Assembly (NCBI GenBank): GCA_963805605.1
Contig: CAWDUX010000002.1
Coordinates: forward strand, 372,001 to 436,000
Origin: Actinocatenispora sp963805605
Lineage (GTDB): Bacteria; Actinomycetota; Actinomycetes; Mycobacteriales; Micromonosporaceae
Reading direction: 5' to 3'
Length of the DNA stretch: 64,000 nucleotides
The notes under the pieces were generated by a model. That model saw only the letters and a list, made by a program, of their open reading frames with translations, was not told the origin of the DNA and made no database searches. Below are positions 17,677-28,318 of the stretch, piece after piece. How positions within the stretch are numbered: the stretch's first letter is position 1; every line of letters starts with the position of its first letter. Made by a program: the position numbers and the translations under genes.

Positions 17677-18634
17677 CGCCGAGCACCGCCGGCCCGGTAC
17701 CCATCAGTTCCTCCACCGTACCGCTGGTCGGCATCGCCGGCGCGCAGGCCAGTTGCCCGGCGACGATCGCGCCGGCGGTGTTGGCGAACCCGATCACCCT
17801 CTCCAGCGGCCAACCGGACAACAGCCCGTGGCACAGCGCCCCGCCGAACGCGTCACCGGCGCCGAGCCCGTTGACGGTGGCCACCACAGCGGCCGGCACT
17901 TCGACGCGTTCGGTGCCGGTACGGGCCAGTACGCCGGCCGGCCCCTGCTTGACGACCGCCAGTTCCACGCCCGCCGCGAGCAGCGCCTCGGCCGCCGCGT
18001 CCGGATCCCGTACGCCGACGGCGGTCTCGCACTCGTCCAGGTTGCCCACCGCGACCGTCACCTGCGGCAGCGCGGCACGATAGGCCACGCTGGCCGCCTC
18101 GCGGGAGGGCCACAGGGTGGGCCGGTAGTCCAGGTCCAGTACGGTCACCGGCCGACGGTTGCGGGCACGCAGTGCGGCGGCGTGCGCGCTGGCGGTGGGT
18201 TCGGTGGACAGCCCGGTACCGGTCAGCCAGAGCACCCCGGCCGCGGCGATCGCCGCGGTATCCAGTTCCGCCGCGTCGACCTGCAGATCCGGGCTGTCGG
18301 GCTGACGGTAGAAGTAGATCGGGAAGTCGTCGGGTGGGAAGATCTCGCAGAACGTGACCGGGGTCGGGGCACCTGGCACCGGGGTCACCCACCGCTCGTC
18401 CACCCCGTAGCCGCGCAGTTCGCGGCGCAGGTAGTCGCCGAACGGGTCGGCGCCGGTGTGGCTGACGAGCGCGACCCGCCGGCCGTGCCGGGCGGCCGCG
18501 ACCGCGACGTTGGCCGCGGTGCCGCCCAGGTACTTGCCGAAGGTGCGTACGTCGGCCAGCCCGGTACCGGTCTGCTGCGGGTACAGGTCCACGCCGAGCC
18601 GGCCGATCGCGATCACGTCGTAGCCGGCGCTCAC
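17669..18634 (-). CDS. iolC: 5-dehydro-2-deoxygluconokinase
   Basis: 321 residues of the PfkB sugar-kinase family. The N-terminal IAIGRLGVDLYPQQTG and GGTAANVAVAAARHG bind the sugar. The C-terminal GLGAGDAFGGALCHGLL contains the catalytic Asp and anion hole. It phosphorylates 2-deoxy-5-keto-gluconate. The GTG start at 18634 overlaps the iolE stop as GTGA. Open frame continues upstream, but homology begins here (VSAGYDVIAIG). Confidence 0.92.
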   Translation of the reverse strand: MSAGYDVIAIGRLGVDLYPQQTGTGLADVRTFGKYLGGTAANVAVAAARHGRRVALVSHTGADPFGDYLRRELRGYGVDERWVTPVPGAPTPVTFCEIFPPDDFPIYFYRQPDSPDLQVDAAELDTAAIAAAGVLWLTGTGLSTEPTASAHAAALRARNRRPVTVLDLDYRPTLWPSREAASVAYRAALPQVTVAVGNLDECETAVGVRDPDAAAEALLAAGVELAVVKQGPAGVLARTGTERVEVPAAVVATVNGLGAGDAFGGALCHGLLSGWPLERVIGFANTAGAIVAGQLACAPAMPTSGTVEELMGTGPAVLGDA

Positions 18635-19488
18635 CGCTCGACCTGCCGCAGGTAGTCCACGCTGACCCGTATATCGTCCAGCGGGCCGCGGCCCGCTGGC
18701 GGTTCGGCGTCCAGCACGGTGTCCTGTTCCAGCACGTACCAGCCCTGGTAGTCGGCTGCCCGCAGAGCGTGGACGATGCCGGCGACCGGTACGTCGCCCT
18801 GCCCCAGCGGCCGGTACATGCCGCGGCGTACCGCCCCGGTGTAGCCCAGTGTTCCGCGGTGCACCTGCCCGGCCAGGTGGGCGTCCACGTCCTTGAGATG
18901 CACGTGGGTGATGCGGGATGCGGCCTGCCGGGCGATCCGGTACGGGTCGGCGCCGCCGACCATCAGGTGCCCGGTGTCCAGGCACAACCCGATGTCGCTG
19001 TCGGCCAGGACCCGGTCGACCTCGTCGGAGCGTTCGATCATGGTGCCCATGTGCGGGTGCAGGGTCGCGGTCACGCCCAGCGCGGCGGCGGCCGCGGCGC
19101 AGCGGACCAGGTTGTCCAGCAGGGTCCGCCAGCCGGCTGCGTCCAGCACCGGCCGGCTGTCGTAGCCCTCGGCGCCGGTGGTGGCGGCCAGCACCAGGGT
19201 GCCGGCGTTCCCGAAGCCGGCCAGTGCCCGCTGCACGTCGTCGACCGGATCATGGTCCTCGCGGTGCAACACGACCGGTACGAAGCCGCCGACGGCGCTG
19301 AGCCCGTGCCCGGCGAGTAGTGCGGTGCGTTCGTCGGGTCCGGCGGGCAGGAAACCGTCCGGGCCGAACTCGGTGGCGGACAGACCGGCCTCGGCCATCT
19401 CGGCCAGCACCCGCTGCGGGGCGATCTGGTGGCCCCAGCCGGGCACTTCGCAGACACCCCAGGAGATCGGCGCACCGGCGATGCGCAT
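18631..19488 (-). CDS. iolE: Inosose dehydratase
   Basis: 285 residues of the TIM-barrel xylose-isomerase-like family. It starts APISWGVCEVPGWGHQI, a hallmark of IolE, and carries metal/substrate residues in HPHMGTMIE, CLDTGHLMVGG, THVHLKD and GWYVLEQD. It dehydrates 2-keto-myo-inositol. The ATG at 19488 overlaps the iolG stop by one base (TGATG). Confidence 0.93.
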   Translation of the reverse strand: MRIAGAPISWGVCEVPGWGHQIAPQRVLAEMAEAGLSATEFGPDGFLPAGPDERTALLAGHGLSAVGGFVPVVLHREDHDPVDDVQRALAGFGNAGTLVLAATTGAEGYDSRPVLDAAGWRTLLDNLVRCAAAAAALGVTATLHPHMGTMIERSDEVDRVLADSDIGLCLDTGHLMVGGADPYRIARQAASRITHVHLKDVDAHLAGQVHRGTLGYTGAVRRGMYRPLGQGDVPVAGIVHALRAADYQGWYVLEQDTVLDAEPPAGRGPLDDIRVSVDYLRQVER

Positions 19489-20486
19489 CACTGCGCCACC
19501 TCCGCCACTCCTACCGGCCGGTTCTCCCGCCTGGAACGCTCGGCGGCCTCCGCGACCAGCAGCGCGGCCAGCGCGTCCGCCCCGGTGCACGGGCTGCTCC
19601 GGCGGCCGGCGGCGACCTCGGTGAAGGCGCTCAGTTCGGCGACGTACGCGGCCCGGAACCGTTCCAGGAAACCGGCGTACGGCGCGCCGGCCGGCCAGCC
19701 GGGCACTTCGGCGGAGGCCAGCGGGGTCTGCTCGCCGAGCCCGGCAACCAGGGTGCCGGCGGACCCGGCGACCTCCAGCCGTACGTCGTAGCCGGCGCCG
19801 TTGTAGCGGGCCGCGCCGCAGGTGGCGAGCGTGCCGTCGGCCAGGGTGAGCACCGTGACGCCGGTGTCCACGTCGTCGGCGTTGGCGATGAAGTCCGCAC
19901 CGCGGTTCGACCCGGTCGCGTACACCTCGACGACTTCCTCGCCGGTGACCCAGCGCACCATGTCGTAGTCGTGTACCGAGCAGTCCCGGAAGAGACCGCC
20001 GGAGGTGGGCAGGTACGTGGGGGGCGGTGGCATCGGATCGCAGGTGTAGGCCCGCAGGGTGTGCAGCCAACCGAGGCTGCCGGCCCGTACCGCCTCGCGC
20101 AGCGTCCGGTAGCCGGCGTCGAACCGGCGCTGGAAGCCGATGTGCAGTTCGATCCCGTACGCGGCGACGTCGGCCAGGACCGCGCGGGTCGCCGCGATGG
20201 TACCGGCGACCGGCTTCTCGCAGAAGGTGGGCAGCCCGGCGCGGGCCGCGGCGCCGATCAGTTGGGCATGTGCGGTGGTGGGTGCCGCGATGACCACGCC
20301 GTCGAGCGGGGTGCCGAGCAGCGTGGTGACGTCGCTCGCGGTTTCGGCGCCGAGTTTCTCGGCGACCGCGCGGGCCTGCCGTTGATCGGCGTCGGCGATC
20401 ACGAGGCTGCGCACGGCGGGCAGCCCGACGAGTGTCTCGGCGTGGAACGCGCCGATCCGGCCGGCGCCGATCAGTCCGATACGCAT
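19488..20486 (-). CDS. iolG: Inositol 2-dehydrogenase (Gfo/Idh/MocA family)
   Basis: 332 residues. Rossmann loop GLIGAGRIGAFHAE at residues 4-17, the family EKP motif at 90-92 (FCEKPVAG), and the catalytic region RDCSVHDYDMVRW with Asp and His. First gene of the iol operon. It oxidises myo-inositol or a related cyclitol to the inosose. An AGGAAAGG site lies just before the ATG. Confidence 0.9.
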   Translation of the reverse strand: MRIGLIGAGRIGAFHAETLVGLPAVRSLVIADADQRQARAVAEKLGAETASDVTTLLGTPLDGVVIAAPTTAHAQLIGAAARAGLPTFCEKPVAGTIAATRAVLADVAAYGIELHIGFQRRFDAGYRTLREAVRAGSLGWLHTLRAYTCDPMPPPPTYLPTSGGLFRDCSVHDYDMVRWVTGEEVVEVYATGSNRGADFIANADDVDTGVTVLTLADGTLATCGAARYNGAGYDVRLEVAGSAGTLVAGLGEQTPLASAEVPGWPAGAPYAGFLERFRAAYVAELSAFTEVAAGRRSSPCTGADALAALLVAEAAERSRRENRPVGVAEVAQ

Positions 20487-20539
20487 GACGTGCCTTTCCT
20501 GGTCGCCGAGGTGCAGGTCACCGACGCGCGGTTAAGCCG

Positions 20540-20582
20540 TTTGTATCTCTGCGGTCGTCCTGAGTCAAGCATTTGTCAGGAC
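20540..20582. promoter_or_regulatory. iol operon promoter with candidate GntR operator
   Basis: On the minus strand TTGACT (20568-20563) and TACAAA (20545-20540) are 17 bp apart, about 55 bp before iolG. A perfect 7-bp inverted repeat GTCCTGA (20557-20563) / TCAGGAC (20576-20582) with a 12-bp spacer straddles the -35 region. This is a natural site for the divergent GntR protein to block transcription. Confidence 0.6.
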
Positions 20583-20651
20583 ATATTGACGTTCAGAGAT
20601 GGCGTCGCATGCGGCATACTGAGCGCGACGAAGGACCCCGAGGAGTCTCGT

Positions 20652-21395
20652 GTGAACCCCATCACGACACTGATCACCATCGACCGGTCCAGTCCCGTGC
20701 CGCTCTACTTCCAGGTCGCCAGCCAGCTGCAGGAGCTGATCGAGTCCGGTGAGCTGGCACCCGGCTCCCGGCTGGACAACGAGATCGCCCTCGCCGACCA
20801 GCTCGGCCTGTCCCGGCCCACCCTGCGCCAGGCGATGCAGCACCTGGTGGACAAGGGGCTGCTGGCCCGCCGGCGCGGGGTCGGCACCCAGGTGGTGAAC
20901 AGCCGGGTGCGCCGCCAGGTAGAACTCACCAGCCTGTACGAGGATCTGGAACGCGCCGACCGCAACCCGCGTACCGAGGTGCTGTCCTTCGACACGGTGC
21001 CGGCCACCGGGCCCGTGGCGGCGGCCCTGAACCTGCAACCCGGTACCGAGGTGGTGTCGGTGCGCCGGTTGCGCTACGCCGACGGCGAGCCACTGGCGAT
21101 CCTGCGCAACCATCTTCCGGTCGATGTGGTCCGCTTCACCGAACAGGAACTGGCCCACGGCAGCCTCTACCAACTGCTGCGCGAATCCGGTAGCCGGATC
21201 CAGGTCGCCGACCAGAGCATCGGCGCCCGACGCTCGACCGCCGCGGAGGCGCGACTGCTCGGCGAGACACGCGGTGCGACGCTGTTGAGCATGAGCCGTA
21301 CCGCCCGCGACGACCGCGGTCATCCGATCGAGTATGGCCTGCATCTCTATCGCGCCGCGCTCTACTCTTTCGAGATGACCGTGGCAGCACGGTGA
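20652..21395 (+). CDS. GntR/HutC-family regulator, probable inositol operon repressor
   Basis: 247 residues, GTG start 20652 with AGGAG about 7 nt upstream. An N-terminal winged helix (PLYFQVASQLQELIESGEL, then LADQLGLSRPTLRQAMQHLV, then RRRGVGTQVV) is followed by a UTRA/HutC ligand domain of about 150 residues (PLAILRNHLP and HPIEYGLHLYRAALY). It is divergent from the iol operon across a 165-bp promoter region. The ligand is not determined; an inositol intermediate is likely. Confidence 0.88.
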   Translation: MNPITTLITIDRSSPVPLYFQVASQLQELIESGELAPGSRLDNEIALADQLGLSRPTLRQAMQHLVDKGLLARRRGVGTQVVNSRVRRQVELTSLYEDLERADRNPRTEVLSFDTVPATGPVAAALNLQPGTEVVSVRRLRYADGEPLAILRNHLPVDVVRFTEQELAHGSLYQLLRESGSRIQVADQSIGARRSTAAEARLLGETRGATLLSMSRTARDDRGHPIEYGLHLYRAALYSFEMTVAAR

Positions 21396-21633
21396 TCCGC
21401 GGATGGCGGCCGACGGATCCGCCTGGCAGGTGGCGCAAATGCCGCGTACGGTGCTGTATCGTCCGACTTCGGGCGGGTCCAAGGTCCCGTGGAATGGTCC
21501 GAACGGACGGCGCATGGATGCCAGCACCCAGCTACGCTTTTCGTGTTGGCCCTGCTGGCCGGGTACCTCTGGGGGGTGTGTATCCGACCGCAGGGCCACT
21601 CCTATGTCCGCGGGCGGCCCGCCGGACCCGGGC

Positions 21634-22119
21634 TCAACCGGTCAACGTGCCGTTCCCGCTGACCCCCAGGTGCAGCTGGATCCCGTTGCCCCGGCCGCAT
21701 CCCGTGGTGGGGGAGCCGGCAGCGTCCAGCCGACGGGAACCCCTCAGCACTACCTCGCCGGTCGACGAGCGCAGCGTCAGCGTCGCAACCACACCGCTGC
21801 GGGGCAGGTCGTCGACGTCCACGAAGCCGGTCAGGTCCCCGGTGGGGGTGGACCGCGCCGAGCAGACCCCACCGCGGCAACCCTGGTCCACCGACCGGGA
21901 CCCAGCCGCCAGCGTGACGTGCTGCCGCCGGCACCGGTGCCGCGCACACAACTCCAGTTCAGCACTGTGCACCCGGCCCGCGAACGGTGCCCGGATCTGC
22001 AGCGCCACCCCGCGCCGCAGAGCCAGATCGGCACAGGGCCGCCCCGTTGCGGACGAACCGCACCCGGCGAGCAACGCGACGGCGGCCACCAGTGTGATAC
22101 CGGACAGGATGCGCGTCAT
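21634..22119 (-). CDS. Putative lipoprotein, unknown function
   Basis: 161 residues. It begins MTRILSGITLVAAVALLAGC, a signal peptide ending in lipobox LAGC, so it should be a cell-surface lipoprotein. The rest has several Cys (PCADLAL, ELCARHRCRRQ, QGCRGGVC, TGCGRGNG), suggesting disulfides in a beta-rich extracytoplasmic domain. No family is recognised. The start was chosen at the signal peptide although the frame is open upstream. The 238 bp between its stop and gntR hold no clear gene. Confidence 0.6.
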   Translation of the reverse strand: MTRILSGITLVAAVALLAGCGSSATGRPCADLALRRGVALQIRAPFAGRVHSAELELCARHRCRRQHVTLAAGSRSVDQGCRGGVCSARSTPTGDLTGFVDVDDLPRSGVVATLTLRSSTGEVVLRGSRRLDAAGSPTTGCGRGNGIQLHLGVSGNGTLTG

Positions 22120-22189
22120 GGCGGTTCGACGTACCGGCCGGGCGACCGGTTCCCGGTGGTTCGTCACCTGCCCCGGCGCTACACTGAAG

Positions 22190-22480
22190 CGGCAACACGC
22201 GGTGAAGGGGACACGCCGCGACGCGGACGGCCAGGAGCGACCCGGGGACGGTGTGAGCCCGGGGGCACGCGCGTCGTGGGCATCACCCCGGAGCGGCCGG
22301 AAGAAAGCCCTCAGGTGATCAGACCTCCGGGTGACTAGAACCGGCACCGGCACGACAAGAGTGGGTCCGCAGCGCACACCGGGCGGCCAAGGAGGGTGGT
22401 ACCGCGGGACCGTCCGCGCCGCAGGGCGCGTGCGTCTCGTCCCTTCGACGGAACACGTGACATGTCCGCCGGAGGAAGCG
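22190..22480 (+). ncRNA. T-box leader of ileS (translational type)
   Basis: The T-box sequence AGGGTGGTACCGCGG (22393-22407) is present and is followed by CTCGTCCCTT. Stem I contains the actinobacterial block AGGAGCGACCCGGGGACGG then GTGTGAGCCCGGG (about 22231-22263). The specifier is ATC at 22282-22284 (isoleucine codon). No U-rich terminator is visible and the ileS ribosome-binding site GGAGGAAG is close, so it should control translation: uncharged tRNA-Ile exposes the site. End points are approximate. Confidence 0.9.
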
Positions 22481-22484
22481 CCCC

Positions 22485-25631
<3,147 letters not shown>

Positions 25632-25637
25632 CCGGAA

Positions 25638-25670
25638 CCCCGGGCCGGTACGTGGTGTACCGGTCCGGGG
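25638..25670 (+). terminator. ileS terminator hairpin
   Basis: A 14-bp stem CCCCGGGCCGGTAC / GTACCGGTCCGGGG with one G-T pair and a 5-nt loop, starting 7 nt after the ileS stop. Confidence 0.85.
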
Positions 25671-26165
25671 GTACCGATCCGCAGGATCATCCTCACTGTG
25701 GAGACGGCTGTGGCCGCGAGTCCGTGGACCGGCCCGGCACCGACACGGTGCGCCGTGCAAAGAGAAATTCAGCCTGCTGGTCAGTGCCGGATCAACGCGA
25801 TCGCGGTCCTCGTTGCCAGGGGCCACCACCTGAGTGAATCCAGTGCGCTGGAGCGCGGCGACCGGCCGCGCCACCTCATCGACGATCTTCCGGCCACCGG
25901 TACGGTTCGAGCCCTCCCGGTCACCGGCCGCCCGTGGGTCCCGACGTATGGATCGTGTCAAGATTCGCCGACTGGGCGTTGGGATTCCGTCAAGAACCAT
26001 GGCCCCGGCCCCTCGCCCTGCGTTGTACTTCTTTGACGATCCACGACGGATCGCGGGATGTCTGTCAGGGAGAGGGCCGTGTCGATCGAGTCGGGTGGTC
26101 TGCGACCATCTGACCGGATGGGTGAACTGAGCTGGCATGGCCAGTCGGACTTGTACCGTTTTGCG
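25671..26165. promoter_or_regulatory. kdp upstream region with GTCAAGA direct repeats
   Basis: About 500 bp without a convincing gene. GTCAAGA occurs at 25957-25963 and 25989-25995, 32 bp apart (three helical turns), in similar contexts (TGTCAAGATTCG and CGTCAAGAACC). Such same-face direct repeats are typical of OmpR/PhoB-type regulators, so they are candidate KdpE sites. No firm -35/-10 pair was assigned. Confidence 0.35.
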
Positions 26166-26306
26166 ATGTTGATCATTGCTGGTGCGATTGGCCTGCTGGC
26201 GGGCGGCTCGCGCCGATGGTCCAGCCGGCGCACCCGTCCGGTGAACCCGACGAGATGGCAGGCGTTGTCGGCCAAACCCGATGAGGAGGAGACGCGCGGT
26301 GGCTGA
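26166..26306 (+). CDS. Possible small membrane protein upstream of kdp genes
   Basis: 46 codons from ATG 26166: a hydrophobic N-terminus (MLIIAGAIGLLAGGSRRW) followed by a basic, hydrophilic tail. The stop overlaps the GTG start of the next small ORF by 8 nt, and GAGGAGGAG inside its end could serve that next ORF. The frame is open further upstream to 26058. No family is recognised; it may not be translated. Confidence 0.3.
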   Translation: MLIIAGAIGLLAGGSRRWSSRRTRPVNPTRWQALSAKPDEEETRGG

Positions 26307-26382
26307 TGTGGCTTTCGTGCTGTTGACAGTGGCGGCATTTGCACTGCTGGCACTGGTGGTAAAGGCGGTAGAACGGCTGTGA
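26299..26382 (+). CDS. Small single-pass membrane protein of the kdp locus
   Basis: 27 residues, GTG start with AGGAGGAG about 10 nt upstream. The peptide is a single hydrophobic helix (VADVAFVLLTVAAFALLALV, then VKAVERL). Short membrane peptides of this style precede kdpF in other actinobacteria. Role unknown; it might modulate or stabilise the Kdp complex as KdpF does. A strong hairpin separates it from kdpF. Confidence 0.6.
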   Translation: MADVAFVLLTVAAFALLALVVKAVERL

Positions 26383-26461
26383 GGCGCACCCATGCTCCAG
26401 CCAGGACAGGCAAATCGTGCCGAGCTGACCGGGATGCACCTACTCCCTTACCGCGGCGGGA

Positions 26462-26497
26462 ATGCCGCCCCCACAGCCACGCCTGTGGGGGCGGCAT
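26462..26497 (+). terminator. Hairpin between small ORF and kdpF (terminator or attenuator)
   Basis: A 15-bp perfect stem (ATGCCGCCCCCACAG and its complement) with loop CCACGC, ending 36 nt before the kdpF ATG. There is no T tract afterwards. It would either end a short transcript or attenuate read-through into kdpFABCD. Confidence 0.65.
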
Positions 26498-26533
26498 GAG
26501 TCTCGCCGACACACTCACCATCGTGGAGCTGGG

Positions 26534-26623
26534 ATGAGCATCGTCAACCTGGTTGGTCTGATCATCGTCGTGGCGCTGACGGGATTCCTCGTGGCGGCCC
26601 TACTGTTCCCGGAGCGTTTCTAG
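26534..26623 (+). CDS. kdpF: KdpF, small subunit of K+-transporting ATPase
   Basis: 29 residues, the normal KdpF size: one membrane helix (VNLVGLIIVVALTGFLVAAL) followed by the family end LFPERF. It stabilises the KdpABC complex. The stop TAG touches the kdpA ATG directly. Confidence 0.93.
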   Translation: MSIVNLVGLIIVVALTGFLVAALLFPERF

Positions 26624-28285
26624 ATGAGTTCCACCGCGGCGGGCGTCATCTTCATCGCCTCGCTGATCCTCGCACTGGCCCTGGTGCACAAGCCTTGGGG
26701 CGACTACATGTACCGGACGGTCACCTCGACACGGCACCTGCGCGGCGAGCGGATCATGTACCGGATGATCGGGGTCAACCCGGACGGCGAACAGGCCTGG
26801 AGCGTCTACGCCCGCAGCGTGCTGGCGTTCTCCGCGATCTCCATCCTGTTCCTGTACCTGTTCCTGCGGGTGCAGCACCACCTCCTGCTGTCGCTCGGGT
26901 TCCCGGGAGTCTTCCCGTCCGGAGCCTGGAACACCGCGGTCAGCTTCACCACCAACACCAACTGGCAGTGGTACTCGGGCGAGTCGACCCTGGGTCACCT
27001 GGTCCAGATGGCGGGCCTGTCGGTACAGAACTTCGTCTCTGCCGCCGTGGGCATCGCGGTGGCGGTCGCTCTGGTGCGCGGGTTCTCCCGTAGCCGCACC
27101 AACCAGCTCGGCAATTTCTGGGTCGACCTGGTCCGGATCTCGGTGCGCCTCCTGCTGCCCATGGCATTGGTGGGCGCCATCGTACTGATCGCCGGGGGCG
27201 CCATCCAGAACTTCTCGTCCGGCACCGACGCGCACACCCTGGCGGGCGCCGCTCAGCACATCACCGGTGGGCCGGTGGCCAGCCAGGAGGCCATCAAGGA
27301 ACTGGGCACCAACGGGGGCGGCTTCTACAACGCCAACTCCTCCCATCCGTTCGAGAACCCGACCTCGTGGACCAACTGGTTCGAGATCTTCCTGATACTG
27401 GTCATTCCCTTCAGCTTGCCGCGTACCTTCGGGCGGCTGGTCGGCAGCCGGAAACAGGGCTTCGCCATCCTCGCCGCGATGGCCGTCATGGCGTTGGGCA
27501 GCGTCACACTGATCAACGTCCTGCAGGGTCTGCACCACGGCACCGCCCCGATGGCGGTGGGTGCGGCGACCGAGGGTACCGAGACACGGTTCGGCGTCCT
27601 CAACTCGGCGACGTTCGCTGGTGCCACGACTCTCACCTCGGCCGGCGCGGTGGACTCGTTCCACGACTCGTACACGGCACTGGGTGGTGGCGTCGCGATA
27701 CTGAACATGCTGCTCGGCGAGGTAGCGCCCGGTGGCGTGGGCTCCGGCCTGTACGGGCTACTCATTCTTGCTGTACTGACGGTGTTCGTCGCCGGACTGA
27801 TGGTCGGGCGCACCCCCGAGTACCTGGGCAAGAAGATCGGCGCGCGGGAGGTGAAGTTCGCCTCGCTGTACTTCCTGACCATGCCGGTGCTGGTGCTGAT
27901 CGGCACGGCGGCAGCGATCGGGACGGAGTCCGGACGGTCCGGCATGCTCAATACGGGCTCACACGGACTCTCGGAGGTGCTGTACGCGTTCACCTCGGCG
28001 ACGAACAACAACGGTTCGGCATTCGCTGGTCTGACAGTCAACACCACCTGGTACAACACCGCGCTGGGACTGGCGATGCTGTTCGGTCGGTTCCTACCGA
28101 TCGTGTTCGTACTTGCCTTGGCCGGGTCACTGGCCAAGCAGAGACCCGTACCGGAGTCGGCAGGCACGCTGAAGACCTATCAGCCCTTGTTCATCGGCAT
28201 GCTGGTCGGTGTCACCCTGATCCTGGTCGCCCTGACCTTCCTGCCCGTCCTCGCTCTCGGTCCGTTGGCCGAAGGCGTGCACTGA
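26624..28285 (+). CDS. kdpA: K+-transporting ATPase subunit A
   Basis: 553 residues, the potassium-binding and translocating subunit in the membrane. It is related to the SKT channel-like superfamily and has about ten hydrophobic segments. Filter-type loops carry NTNWQWYSGE, TNGGGFYNANSSHPFENP, LTSAGAVDS and TSATNNNGSAFAGL. Length and motifs match complete KdpA. It starts immediately after the kdpF stop, with kdpB 33 bp downstream. Confidence 0.96.
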   Translation: MSSTAAGVIFIASLILALALVHKPWGDYMYRTVTSTRHLRGERIMYRMIGVNPDGEQAWSVYARSVLAFSAISILFLYLFLRVQHHLLLSLGFPGVFPSGAWNTAVSFTTNTNWQWYSGESTLGHLVQMAGLSVQNFVSAAVGIAVAVALVRGFSRSRTNQLGNFWVDLVRISVRLLLPMALVGAIVLIAGGAIQNFSSGTDAHTLAGAAQHITGGPVASQEAIKELGTNGGGFYNANSSHPFENPTSWTNWFEIFLILVIPFSLPRTFGRLVGSRKQGFAILAAMAVMALGSVTLINVLQGLHHGTAPMAVGAATEGTETRFGVLNSATFAGATTLTSAGAVDSFHDSYTALGGGVAILNMLLGEVAPGGVGSGLYGLLILAVLTVFVAGLMVGRTPEYLGKKIGAREVKFASLYFLTMPVLVLIGTAAAIGTESGRSGMLNTGSHGLSEVLYAFTSATNNNGSAFAGLTVNTTWYNTALGLAMLFGRFLPIVFVLALAGSLAKQRPVPESAGTLKTYQPLFIGMLVGVTLILVALTFLPVLALGPLAEGVH

Positions 28286-28318
28286 GTATCGACGCCAACG
28301 AAAACAGAAGGACCCTAC

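Noticed and set aside
20586..20620. Possible + strand promoter TTGACG ... CATACT for the GntR gene
   Set aside because: The spacing between the hexamers is about 23 bp, too long for a standard promoter.
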